Translations under genes and position numbers: made by a program
Notes under the pieces: model-generated
The model's database searches: none
Told to the model about the DNA's origin: nothing
The model's input: only the letters and a program-made list of their open reading frames with translations
Shown here: positions 45,936-57,206 of the stretch, one piece after another
Position numbering within the stretch: the stretch's first letter is position 1
Layout: every line of letters begins with the position of its first letter
Source: Adineta steineri
Taxonomy: Eukaryota; Rotifera; Eurotatoria; Adinetida; Adinetidae
Reading direction: 5' to 3'
Length of the DNA: 64,000 nucleotides
NCBI GenBank assembly: GCA_905250115.1
Contig: CAJNOI010000090.1
Coordinates: forward strand, 303,511-367,510

Positions 45936-47144
45936 CGGGTGTTGCTACCGTGCTTAATGTGCTTGTTGTAGTTGATTTGGTTGATGTTATTGTAGTCGAT
46001 TCGGTTGATACTGTTGTAGTTGATTTAATTGATGTTGTTGTAGTCGTTGTAGTTGATATTGTTGTAGTTGGTTCGGTTGATACTGTTATTGTTGATTTGT
46101 GTGATATTGTTATACTTGGCTTGGTTGATATTATTGTAGTTGATGCTATCGATGTCATTGGCCCTATTATTAGAGTAATAAATATTGTATCTACTGTTAT
46201 ATTTATCGCTAGAATTCATTAAAGTCTTCAGAGTAGGTATGGGGTGCAAGTGAAAAGAAGATTGATATTTACGCTCGCATATATTCTCGAGCACTTATCA
46301 GCTCAGATACTATTGTATCTCACTATTCAACTTTGATCAATAAGTAAATTTTGAGAATGAGGCATTTTGTTTTCTGAAAATTATACAATTTTATATTATT
46401 ACACCTAAAAAAACAGCGGATTTCGATAGACTTCAAGAGACTTCGTTCATAAAGTCTTTAATATTCCTCCTTTAGTAAAACTATACTTCTAAATTCTGAG
46501 TTGAAATTCTCACCAAATTGAAGTTTCAGCTAGAGTAGCTTGTTTAAACAATTTAAAAGTATTTCAGCATAATTTCTCTCAGACAGATATTGCTCAAAAC
46601 TCTCCAAATTGTTATGAAAAAACTGATCTAGTTGAAGCCTTAAGTAGGTAAAAGTTTAAGAGCATAAGTTAAAACTATTGCTTTAGTGAATAAGTCATTT
46701 TTTATAGATAAAATTTAGTTAATATTTCATATCTTGTTAATAGTATAAACCTTATTATTATAAGTATAATTCGTTAAGGTCTATAGTATACATTGAAATA
46801 TTGCTAAAAAATAATTGAACGTTTGAAAATGTTCTGCAGTTACATCAAAAAAAATACTAATTTAACTTTTATTTTCTACTTATTATTATGAATGATGAAT
46901 TTATATTACTGTTATCTTATTGAATTTCTCAAATAAAGCATAAAAGAAATAAGATATGATGTTTTTTGCTTCATTACCTTTTGTTGTTATCGTTGTTATG
47001 GGAAGTATCGTTTCTATTGCTGATCCGTTTCCAGCATCGATCTTCTTTATTTTAGGAACCATTATCGAAGTTGTTATGATCGCAGCAATAACAATGATAG
47101 AAAATATTATCCACAATCATTTTCTTTTTCGAAAACATTCGCAT
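45936..47144 (-). pseudogene. Membrane-anchored mucin-like surface protein, frameshifted and lacking its outer domain
   Basis: Two exons are visible. Exon A (47144-46978) starts MRMFSKKKM, a basic head, followed by a membrane helix (WIIFSIIVIAAIITTSIMV) and the start of a Thr-rich stalk, with a phase-1 donor. Head and helix are in different frames and the exon is 167 bases where phase 1 needs 166 or 169, so one base is gained or two lost. Exon B (46208-45936, 273 bp, phase 1 both ends) is a Thr/Ser repeat of the kind STEPTTTIST and ends in GTGAGT. No propeller exon follows downstream, so the gene is incomplete. The layout copies the anchor-and-stalk exon of the Kelch gene at 30273-32213. The plus-strand frame across exon B is its mirror. 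Confidence 0.5.
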
Positions 47145-47154
47145 CTAGAATAAA

Positions 47155-49375
47155 AGATCATTTTCTTTATTCATTATAATTTTTAATATATACAAACCTT
47201 GTTTTTGATTGTATTGTGTTAGTATTCACTGATTCAGACTAAAATAAAAAAAAATTATTTGGTGTTAGTTTTTTTTATTCGCAATAAATTACAGTATCAA
47301 TTCCTATTTTGTTTTTGTTCATAATTGACATTTTATGTACAGTTTTACAATTTTAATATCTAAAATCAAAATGAAAAAATTGTACTTCCTCTATTCCTTT
47401 CAAATGTTTCCTTTTCTTTTTAAATAAAAGCATTTATACTTACAACAATCAACCATAGTCAAGTGAAACTAAAAATAATTCAGCTCTATTGTTATTTAAA
47501 ACGATCAAAATTGAATAGGAATTATTACTTTTCTCATTCTAAAACTGAAATGATTAATCTTGTTAATTAATATTCATGAATATTATAACAACTATTTCAT
47601 ATTTTACATTTTATTCTAACAGAAGTGGGACTATCAGTGCACATGTTTACTATTTCTTCGCTATAGAATATTTGCAACAACAAAAAAACTGTATGTCAAT
47701 AGAAACACAGTTAGTTGGCTTCGTTCTATTTAACTAATTAATAAAACAATATAGCCAGATGTAAATTTTGTTAAATAGAATGCAGAAGGAAATTTTTTTA
47801 AACAACATAAACTGTAATTATTGTTAAAACAATATTAAATATCAACACTTTTTAATGGAATATACAACGTTTCGAGAAAAAAAAAATTAAAACTAGACAT
47901 AATCTTTTGTAAAAAGTGTTTTGTAAATGATAATATTAATTATAATTCTCCTATCAAGTAGACTATCGTTACAGTAAGGTTTTGAACTAAAATTGAGAAA
48001 TATCAAAATTTAGTTCACAATTAACAGAAACTTTATATTCTACTACGCGATGTTCTTCAAATTTTTATTTTAATATAGACATAAGAAACTCACTAAACTA
48101 TTATTTTCCGAAAAAAGAGACAAGTTAATAGAGTTATTACTATATCTTTCTTAGAGTTCAGTGTATTGAAAACTTGAGACTATGAAATGACTTTTAGATC
48201 ATGACAATTAATACAGAATCAAATACAATATATTCCTAACAAAAAAAATATGATTTTATTCATTATCCTACTTATCATCTGCCATATAATAAAATATTTG
48301 TTCCTCTTTCAGAAAAACATCATATTTTTAGAAAATGCTCATTTTTTATCAAGAGATGTATAGAATGTGAAATGAAAACATTTGCTTCAGCATCTTATTT
48401 AAAATTTATCAGTGTTTTAAATATATGTTCTGTGTTAATAGAAAATACTAGCTCACATATGGAATTATTTTAGTTACAATTGGCTTTTAAAACGACACGT
48501 GTCTTTTATTTTTAAATTTATCTGATTTCAATATTAGACTTGTTCTCAAAACTCATTTAAAATAGTTCATATTGACGAAATCATGTAGACGAATATAATG
48601 CCTATTTAAATCAGAATATTTCGAATAATACCTACTAAATATTTCTTTTAACATTTTTTCATTTTATTCACATGAATAGTAAAGATACTTCAGCATTCAA
48701 AAACAGAAATGTTTTTTTTTGAATAGGGATTATTAACGCATATGAAAATTAATGATAAAAATCTTTGAGAAAAGAACGATTTATACTTCAATTAAAATCA
48801 TAATAATAAAATTTCGATAGATTCTATTTTCTACGTATATGCAACGATAATATGAATATTAGTATATACTATTTGAATCATTTTTTGGCGTAAACAGGAT
48901 AGACAACTGCATTTTTTAATTGTTGGCACGATGAGATGAAAATACATCAAATCATATACTATATGCTTTCTAAGAATAAGCTAAGTTTTCATTATGATTA
49001 TAATTGATCCTCCTTTTATATTTTGCCCTCTCTTTACAAAAAAAACTATTCGATTTTCTAAATTATATAGAAAGAATGTTTCTTAAAAATCTTTATAAGG
49101 AACTATATCACGCGTGTCATTATTTGATTGCAAATTATAGCTAAAAATATATATTCTATCATTCGGTACATCCCAACAAAAGTTTCAAATATAAACCATA
49201 GAAATTCTCGAAAATAAGAGAACTATTTTTATAGATAATCAATTTTCACTCCAAAGATTAGTTATATTACATTCGAGATTTTTCATATTCAAGCGTGACT
49301 GAACAGAAAGACTGAGATACTATTATAGTGACCGTAATAATAAAAACAAGAAAATAAAAAAAGTCAATTTAGTAA
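47155..49375. other. Gene desert, no feature recognised
   Basis: About 2.2 kb of very AT-rich DNA with no long open frame, no family repeat and no hairpin of the telomere-like type. Confidence 0.5.
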
Positions 49376-49618
49376 CACTTTCACTGTCCGGTGCATCATA
49401 TATGATGCACGATACTTTTCACTGAAAAGTCTTCGCATCACGTACGACGTGCTTGTAGCATAGAATATCTTAAGCTGAATTTGCTAGACGTTACTAATCG
49501 ACCATTCTTCAAATATAGGATATATCAGAAAAATATAAATAATATTCTATAATATTAAAAATAATTAAAAAAAGGGCGTATAACAAGTATTCTTTTTTTA
49601 CATGGGACAGTGAAAGTG
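49376..49618. mobile_element. 243-bp non-autonomous DNA element with GTAA duplication
   Basis: Ends CACTTTCACTGTCC and GGACAGTGAAAGTG are 14-bp perfect inverted repeats; GTAA flanks both sides (49372-49375 and 49619-49622). Close to the left end is the palindrome GTGCATCATATATGATGCAC. A 4-bp duplication and subterminal palindrome recall piggyBac-like elements (which prefer TTAA), but the class is unproven. Confidence 0.75.
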
Positions 49619-50206
49619 GTAATGTTATTTTCGCTGCATTCATTCTTGTTTTTTAACAAAATCGGGAATCCAACACTTCAGACGTATAAAACTTTCAAAA
49701 TAGGCGTAGACTTACCTTTCAAGTACCAAATACATTTTATCAATCGGCTGAGCGAACAGTTTCTGATAGTCTGGCTAAATTCTCATTAAATATGTATATA
49801 AATACAACTGCTACACCTTTAGAACTATTTCAATTACGAATTTATCCATAAAGAATAATTTTCTTCGTGTAAAGCCATCATTGATTAAAAGTCCTGACAG
49901 CACGTCATTGTAGATGAATGAGAAGAATACCTATACCCACACCTCCTACATGGTATTACAAAGACATCTATTGAAAAATTTGATAAAATATAAATACATC
50001 AATTAATACTGACAGTTACACGAGAACATCGATACAGAAAACAAAACATTACTTTTAGTCGAATATTCAAAAAAAAGCGAAAGAAGAAAAGCTACACAAC
50101 ATCATTGAATTTTTTAATTTGGGCAAAAAATATTGAAATAGAACGAGACAAGCTATTTGTGGCGTCCTATGCTGCAATAATTCACATTTATTACTAGTTA
50201 TTGTTC

Positions 50207-51262
50207 TCATTTTTGCAATTGATTGAGTTCACTAGCCATTATTTGTCTATCTAGTCCTGCTTTTGCAATCGGCTTAACCTGTACAACTGGATGTATTTTT
50301 TGACCAAAATTGAAATGTAATATTCGTAAAAATCTTTTTCTAAAAAATTTACTTGAACAAACGTAAACATAGAAATTGATTGAATAATTAATTGATTGAA
50401 TAAAATAGAGTATTGAAATATATGTATGTATTTGTTCAATTGTTACAAAAGTTAAAAATCTTGGTCCAATTGTATTCCATAAACCTAATGGAAACGTTGT
50501 CAGAAGAAATAGAAGACTACTTGAGATCATCAATCTTAATAATTGAACTTCCAAAAATCTTCGATGTACGCTGATAATAACAGTAGATGCGCGTTGACGA
50601 TTTTTATAGATTAGAAATGAGAATAAAAGGATGCATAAAGCAGGCAAGAAGATTTGAAAAACTGATAGAATTATAGGCCATTGATAACCATAGAAATAAA
50701 GGTATTGAGTATTTCGAAAGTCTGCATAACAAAAGACAAATTGACCTTGATTTGTTCCGAATCCTTCTGTCAAATGATGAGCATTAAGAGCGAGGAAAGT
50801 TAGAAGAATTATTGTAGCAACATATGTTGCATGACGTCGTGTACATAGAGTTTTGACTTTGAAAGGAAACATAATTCGTATTGAACGATCGGCTGATATT
50901 GCGACTAGAAGCCACGATGATAAACACATGAACGTTGTTTGAAAATACGAACGAAAACGGCAGAGAGCACTAATACGATTTCTATCAGCATTTGGATCTT
51001 TAATATTGAAACCATAATAGATAAATTCGTAGATACATGTTAAAAGATAACCGATATCGGAAAGTGCAAGAAATATGAAGAGAAGAGAAGTAGAAGCTTT
51101 TCTTAAACTTGTTCTACTAAACATAAATAGACTACTAATATTTCCGACAAAACCAAAGATAAATAAGAAAAGGAAACCATATAAGGAAAGATTTTGTGTA
51201 ATAGCCGAAATTTTGTCAAATGATGGTAATTGAAATTTGATTGAAGTATTGTTGATCGACAT
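50207..51262 (-). CDS. Class A 7TM peptide-type receptor
   Basis: 351 residues, intronless. A short outer N-terminus has glycosylation sites (NNTS, NLS). Helix 1 contains FGFVGNISSLFMF with the conserved Asn, helix 2 LALSDIGYLL with the conserved Asp, and helix 3 ends ISADRSIRIMFP, an ADR version of DRY. Helix 6 holds TFPLGLW and helix 7 SINYSINFYVYVCSSKFF in place of NPxxY. Cysteines before helix 3 (ALCRF) and in outer loop 2 (FCYADF) can pair. It resembles the FMRFamide/neuropeptide-type receptors expanded in rotifers; ligand unknown. This is the most canonical of the three 7TM proteins in the window. Confidence 0.85.
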   Translation of the reverse strand: MSINNTSIKFQLPSFDKISAITQNLSLYGFLFLFIFGFVGNISSLFMFSRTSLRKASTSLLFIFLALSDIGYLLTCIYEFIYYGFNIKDPNADRNRISALCRFRSYFQTTFMCLSSWLLVAISADRSIRIMFPFKVKTLCTRRHATYVATIILLTFLALNAHHLTEGFGTNQGQFVFCYADFRNTQYLYFYGYQWPIILSVFQIFLPALCILLFSFLIYKNRQRASTVIISVHRRFLEVQLLRLMISSSLLFLLTTFPLGLWNTIGPRFLTFVTIEQIHTYISILYFIQSINYSINFYVYVCSSKFFRKRFLRILHFNFGQKIHPVVQVKPIAKAGLDRQIMASELNQLQK

Positions 51263-52314
51263 TCTTCTTTCCGTTGTAATAATGTAATAGTATTGAAGAT
51301 GCGTTCGATGAAAAACAAGTTAATGTTTGACAAGAAATATAGTTTATATCTTCATTTCTTTTCCCTTTGATTGATAAAAGGAAGAAAATAATAAATTCTA
51401 TTCTGTTTAACATCAATTGATAAGAAAGAAGAAAATAATAAATTCTTTTCTAAATACCGAAAGGTACTCAAATTAATAAATTAGTGTGTTTGATGAAAAG
51501 AAATTATTCTCTTGTTCTTACTTTTACTCTATGCTCTTTCCTTTTCTTTTTTTTTATTGTAAATGCGTTCCTAAGAAACTGACATAGTTAAAACAACTAC
51601 CCACATAATTTCTGGAGAGAATCAAATGAGAATGACAGACTGAAACATTTCAAAGATAAATGAAATGGCTTTACTGAATGTGTAATATATTTCGATTTAA
51701 ATGCTTTTAGTCTTTCAAACGTATTTTTTATTGGATACTCTCCTTGATTTGGATATTTCTAATTCTTTTAACAAATTCGAATTTTATGTTGAAATTAAAC
51801 TATTTAAAAGCATTTCACAACGGTAAACAAGCATAAGTGTGAGAAATCAGTTTGACCTTTATTTTTCTTAATTATCAGTGGCGATGAAAAAAAAACTGCA
51901 AAATTTCTCTCGTCGATGTATAGACAAACTAGTTGAATCTATTCTCAGTAGTCATAGAAGTATTTGATGAGCCAATCAAATTGCAGATATAATATCTATG
52001 AAGGAAATTGTGAAAATTTTAATAAACAGACTGACGTAAATCGAACTGTCTAGATAGTAAATGATTATTATTATTGCGTCTATGATATTTTTTTATAGAC
52101 TAAAAGAACGTATAGAGGCAATGCTTCAAGACTTAGTCTACTTTCTAAAATGACATAAATTTAAGAGTGAACTTCATTGAAGGAAAGTGCTCCAAGGAAT
52201 TTAGAAAAGTTGATCTATAAAATATGTCATGAAACCGCAATCGTTAATTAATTAGATTTGATTTTGGAAACAAAACACCATAATATCGATTTGCTGAAAT
52301 GTTCAAGTTTAGAC
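51263..52314. other. Intergenic, no gene recognised
   Basis: AT-rich region upstream of the 7TM gene. Nothing supported. Confidence 0.4.
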
Positions 52315-52372
52315 TGGGTGTGAGTGAGTATATATAGGATAGATATATTACAACCACTCCTACATCCTCAAG
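52315..52372. repeat. Telomere-like hairpin element
   Basis: CTGGGTGTGAGTGAGTATAT on the left, CAACCACTCCTACATCCTCAAG on the right end, moderately worn. Confidence 0.55.
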
Positions 52373-52577
52373 AAGAATTAAATTCAATTTTTAAGAAAAA
52401 ACTCCAAAAGGATTTCTCTTCTTTTTTTCTTATTAAAAAATTTGTTCTTCTTCAAGATTTATTGGATTTTTTTCATTGATTTTCAATAATATAACTATAC
52501 TTTTTCTTTTTTATTTATTTCTCAATTTTTTATTTAACAAAACATTTCATTTACAGAATTATTTCAAATTTTTGAAT

Positions 52578-52660
52578 TCAATCATTTTCCCAATCAACAA
52601 CGTAAAGATTTTTTTCATCATCAAAAGATAAGCCACGGAGACGATTCAATTGATTGGGTG
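52578..52660 (-). pseudogene. Relic of an NHL-repeat propeller, one blade
   Basis: Read on the minus strand: TPNQLNRLRGLSFDDEKNLY followed by VVDWEND and TGA, a textbook NHL blade (compare GPRGIFVDVNLDLYVADC in the receptor gene). Only this blade remains, and its upstream side abuts a telomere-like hairpin arm. A gene fragment, too short to be functional. Confidence 0.5.
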
Positions 52661-52685
52661 TCCGTTCTATATCTCACACCCTCAA
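52651..52685. repeat. Half-size telomere-like inverted repeat
   Basis: TTGGGTGTCC on the left and CTCACACCCTCAAG on the right, overlapping the edge of the NHL relic. Confidence 0.4.
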
Positions 52686-53014
52686 GAAAATACTAAAAAA
52701 GTATAGAAAAACAAGCCAGTTGCTATCTTCGTATATACTTAAAAATTTCTTTCGCAAATATTACTGTTGAAAAATGATCCTATGAAAGGTGCCGAAAGCT
52801 TCATTGTATTATATTTTTTGATAAAAATAAATGATCAATAACTTTTTTTGTTTGATTATTTAAACATGCTATTTATGTCATTTAGACATACAAAGCGTAT
52901 AGTAATTGATGTATTCATATATTTATTAGTGTGAATAAATTATGTTTTCTTCTTTATTTTAATACTTCGAAAAAAAAGGTTGAATTTATTCGTTTATAAG
53001 ATTAATGTATCAAC

Positions 53015-53817
53015 TTAGACGCTTATTTCCCCTTTTAAATAGGTAACTGCATTGCCTGATATTAGTATTCTATCACCTTTGTTTTCACACCAAAGTTCAC
53101 CTCTACGTGCCGATATTTGGTACGCGTGTAATTGATTCTTGCCCAATCGTTCAGCCCAATAAGGAGTTAAACTGCAATGTGCTGATCCACAAACAGGATC
53201 TTCAGAGATGCCGGCAATTGGTGCGAAGAGTCGCGAAACAAAATCGACTTTGTCACCAGGAGCAGTAATAATCACAGCAAATATGGTATCAATTTTGGCT
53301 AAAGCCATAAAATTCGGTGACAATTTTTGAACATCAGATTCCTTTTCGTAAACAAGCATATGGTCTCTTGATTTATAAACTTCCACGGGCGATACATCAC
53401 TACCCAAGGCAGATAGCAGTCCATCGGGTAAATCAATTTTAACTGCTGGACAAGCTGGAAAATTAAGAGTATATAAAGCACTATGTTTTTGACGTGTAAC
53501 GGTAAGTTCACCAGCTTGCTTGGTTTGAAATTTGATTTCATCATTCATAAATGACATTTCCGTGAAAATGATATGAGCGGTCGCTAATGTTGCATGTCCA
53601 CAAAGATCTACTTCCACTTCAGGTGTAAACCAACGAAGTTCATATCCATCATTGTTGACGTTCGGTACAAAAATGCCGTTTCAGAAAGATTATTTTCAGC
53701 AGCAATCTTTTGCATTAATGAATCAGGTAACCATTGATCTAATGGACATACAGCCGCTGGATTGCCGCTAAACAATCGATCAGTAAATGCATCCACTTTG
53801 TATACTTTAAGATTCAT
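53015..53817 (-). pseudogene. PhzF-family isomerase-like protein with a one-base frameshift
   Basis: Both halves belong to one PhzF gene: MNLKVYKVDAFTDRLFSGNP and NNLSETAF (catalytic-type Glu at residue 46) in the first, EVDLCGHATLATAH and EDPVCGSAHCSLTPYW in the second. Between them the frame slips inside a run of five A (53669-53673 on the + strand); six would restore 804 bases, 267 residues, the normal family length. The family includes PhzF isomerase and many uncharacterised epimerase-like enzymes acting on small acids. PhzF proteins are mostly bacterial, with transferred copies in animals. The slip in a homopolymer could be a base-calling error or a true lesion. The lack of introns fits a foreign origin. 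Confidence 0.85.
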
Positions 53818-54407
53818 AATTGTAATTTATTGTATTGTTTACAAATACTTCTCTACTTTCTTCTGAATAACCGACTACTCTAAATAGTAGATATGGTCGT
53901 ATATGTGCGCTTTTATAAAAAAAATATAATGCCCATAAATATATGATATAATAATTTATATTATCTTTTAGATGCACATTGTAGCAAACAAAGATACTGA
54001 CAGAGTTTGATAAGGTCGCACACCACTTTCATTCTTGACACTATTTGCCAAGGTATATCAATGATCGGTGACTTCTCTCTTTCTTTTCAAAAGCATGAAA
54101 AAAATGACTATGCAATAGTGTGAATATATATGTTATATTTAACTCTCACACTCACTCTTCATGTTTCAATATAATCATTACATATAATTATTGTAAAAAA
54201 CCTATCAGTTATTTGCCATCGGGGCAAAGACGTACTTAAAAAACGCACTTGAAGTAGTATAAGCTTAATTTACAAAAAATTACAAATTGAGAGTATGGAT
54301 ATGCGTCGTTTTTAACAGTCACATCATCGCTGTAAAGCTCATGCTAATTACTTAACTATATTTAACATTACACTTTTATTTATTCACACAATTCTTTCGT
54401 ATCAAAA
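53818..54407. other. Short intergenic region
   Basis: AT-rich; a worn CA-rich half-arm (CTCACACTCACTC) near 54143 is the only feature. Confidence 0.4.
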
Positions 54408-55946
54408 CTAATCCGAAGAAGTCACTGGTGGACCATGGAAATGTTCTCTTCCCCAAACAATATACCATAAGATGCTAATTCCGGCAAAGAAAATGAATAA
54501 GACACTTGCATAATTCATTGTCGAAGCTGTCACAGGTATAGATGTTGGCATTGAAAATATCACCATAGCCAATAAAATCCACAGAATTGTAACGATATTA
54601 ATAACGTAGCCAAACTTACCAAGAGAAAAAGGAGCATTATTAACTAAATGACGTCCTCGAAAAACAAGTATTACGATAGGTAATCCATATGAAGCAGAAA
54701 GACATATTGTAGAAACTCCAGTAAATGCATTAAATGCAGCTGATGAACCAAAATAAATAAAAACAAGTAGACCTTGAATAACAGTTGAAAGTAATAAAGC
54801 ATAGAGTGGAATACCATATTGTTTATTGATTCTTGACCAAAATTTTGAAGCGGGTACTGCACCATCTCGACTAAATGCATAAAGACATCGAGAAGTAGCT
54901 GTTAAAGAGCCAATTGCAGCAAAAAATTGAATACCAATAATAAGACTTAAAAGACCAAGTCCACCAACAGTAGAACCTGTAGCTGCCATAAAGAGATAAC
55001 CAATTGGTTGACCAGTTGGTATACTGAGTAGTTTACTGATACTGGGCATGACAAAAAGAATAGGAATAATATAAATAATGCCAGTAATTCCAGCAGCAAC
55101 AACAGAATATACCATCGCTTTTGGTACTTCTTGTTCTGGGTTTTGTACTTCTTCGCACATTGATGCTAACATACCATAGCCAGTGAGAGTATAAGCAGAT
55201 TGTAATAATCCAACAAAAAATGCCCATACGGGTGGCCAACCAGCGCTTGTTGCATCAAATCCTGTAAAGACATATGTTGCACTTCTTCTTCCTCCTTTTG
55301 CCATTATTAATACACTAATGACAATAATCAAAATTGATACACCTGTCCAATAAACACAAATAATATTAATGAAATCCAAGTGTTTTGCAGCGAAAATATT
55401 TATAAACAAGGAAATAAGTAGTACAGTCCAAGACATTAATACAACATGCCAAGTTGCTGGAATATAGGTTTCATCCCATAATCCAATACCCGATAATATT
55501 AATTGCCCACAAGCAAAACAGATGGCAGTTGTCAGTGTCCAATTTCCGACAAGATTTAACCATCCTGTTATCCAAGAAGTAATAGGCGCCCATTTTTTAT
55601 TTGCTAACATTGCAGACCAATAATAAACACCTCCGGAAGTCGGATATTTTGAGCAAATTTCAGCTAAACTTGCAGCAATACATATTGAAATGATAGTAAC
55701 TAATATCCAACCATAGAGAATAGTTACTGGACCACCATCGGTGAGGCCAATATTAAGTGTTACTGATTCACCAGCAGGTACAGCCATAATTGCAAATGAA
55801 AGCCCAAGTACAGAAAAGAAGGATAATGAGCGTGGCAATTCAGCTTTGTAACCCATTTCAGCAAGTTTTATATCAGGCTCTTCTACAGCAACTTCTTCCT
55901 TATGATCTGTTGCTGTCATAAGACTAGTGCTTTCGTTCGCGTTCAT
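54408..55946 (-). CDS. Amino acid/GABA permease, fungal-type (APC superfamily)
   Basis: 512 residues, intronless, about 12 membrane segments. The N-terminal tail (about 45 residues) is polar and acidic. Motifs: LGLSFAIMAVPAGESV in helix 1, GGPVTILYGW and SKYPTSGGVYYWSAML in helices 2-3, and SRDGAVPASKFWSRIN in the loop after helix 8, all characteristic of the UGA4/HNM1 group of GABA and choline permeases (TC 2.A.3.4). It would import GABA, choline or a related amine across the plasma membrane. The nearest relatives by motif are fungal, and with no introns this is a good candidate for gene transfer, but that rests on recognition only. Confidence 0.88.
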   Translation of the reverse strand: MNANESTSLMTATDHKEEVAVEEPDIKLAEMGYKAELPRSLSFFSVLGLSFAIMAVPAGESVTLNIGLTDGGPVTILYGWILVTIISICIAASLAEICSKYPTSGGVYYWSAMLANKKWAPITSWITGWLNLVGNWTLTTAICFACGQLILSGIGLWDETYIPATWHVVLMSWTVLLISLFINIFAAKHLDFINIICVYWTGVSILIIVISVLIMAKGGRRSATYVFTGFDATSAGWPPVWAFFVGLLQSAYTLTGYGMLASMCEEVQNPEQEVPKAMVYSVVAAGITGIIYIIPILFVMPSISKLLSIPTGQPIGYLFMAATGSTVGGLGLLSLIIGIQFFAAIGSLTATSRCLYAFSRDGAVPASKFWSRINKQYGIPLYALLLSTVIQGLLVFIYFGSSAAFNAFTGVSTICLSASYGLPIVILVFRGRHLVNNAPFSLGKFGYVINIVTILWILLAMVIFSMPTSIPVTASTMNYASVLFIFFAGISILWYIVWGREHFHGPPVTSSD

Positions 55947-57206
55947 ACTGAGCGATCCTTTAGTAACGATGGTGGGTATTTAGAATTATTAAATGCGGAC
56001 GAAATAAATACGAAATATTCTAGGATATAATGTGCAAATAATACTGAACTGTCTAAATGAAAACTTTGTGCATTTATATTGTGAAAAATCTCTACGACTA
56101 TACACTTTTCAAGTCATATATTTCGGGGAACGGTTAAAATTCTGAAGTTACTTTGAGTGTATAAATATTAATGTTTAGTGAATCGATTATTAGTATTCTC
56201 TATCGGTAAAAATTATCAATAAAGAAATAGGTTAAAAAATCATTCTTTTCTTTTATATATTCCTTAATAATCAGCGGATAGTTTTCGTTTCATTTAAGTA
56301 GGATATATATTAAATAAAAATATTATGATCATACTTACGTATCCTTAAAAAATCTGTGAGAATGATTGTGATAAAATGGGCAATTGATTATATGAGTGAT
56401 GAATATAAACGAATATAAAAAGAAATGTTTATATCTATTTTTTTACATGGTGATCACTGATGCATAGATTTTCGTTTCTTTTCACCTTAACGAAAAAAAG
56501 AAACCATGTGCACGACGTTTTAGCTCGTTATGCATAAACGAGAAAGCAAAAAAATTTATTTATTAAAAAAATAGTTTCATTGAAGTAATTATTCTTGAAC
56601 AACTTGATTTAAAAGCACTGAAAATCATATTGAACACTGTTTTCTTCAATTTTGTATCAAATAGAAGAGAAATAAAAATAAAATAAACAAGAAAAGGAAA
56701 AAATATAGTTCAGAATAAAATAAGCATTTTCCAATACATGAAGAAATAAATCTTGAACTTTTTTGTACAAATGTCTACCTAGAAACTGACATACGGTTAG
56801 AACCACTTTTGCACCTATAATATTACACCAAAACAGTAGAATCAGGACATATTAGATTTAAAATCTATTAAAAAATTATCAAGCTTGTCTATAGACATTT
56901 ACTGAAGTAATGATTTTTGAGTCTAGTACATATAAACTATATATTGTTTTTTACTTAAAATCTTGATGAATGTTCTAGCTATAAGCTGGTTTAATTGTGT
57001 AATAAAGAACGAAAAAAAACACAAAAAACGTAACAAAAATAGTCTGAGAATGGTTTACATAAGTACAACGAAAAGAAAAGAACAATATACAATAACAATG
57101 ATTGTCGTTGTCAAATGATAAACAAAAACGACAGGAGAACTTTTCACACTATAACAATACATCATGCTGGATATCACTGTAAATACCACTTGTTGTTTTC
57201 ACCATC
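55947..57206. other. Intergenic, no gene recognised
   Basis: AT-rich; convergent or tandem boundary between the permease promoter and the nuclear receptor 3' end. Confidence 0.4.

Noticed and set aside
45950-46222. Plus-strand frame with repeated V/D residues
   Set aside because: Mirror image of the Thr/Ser-rich exon on the minus strand; splice sites support the minus strand.
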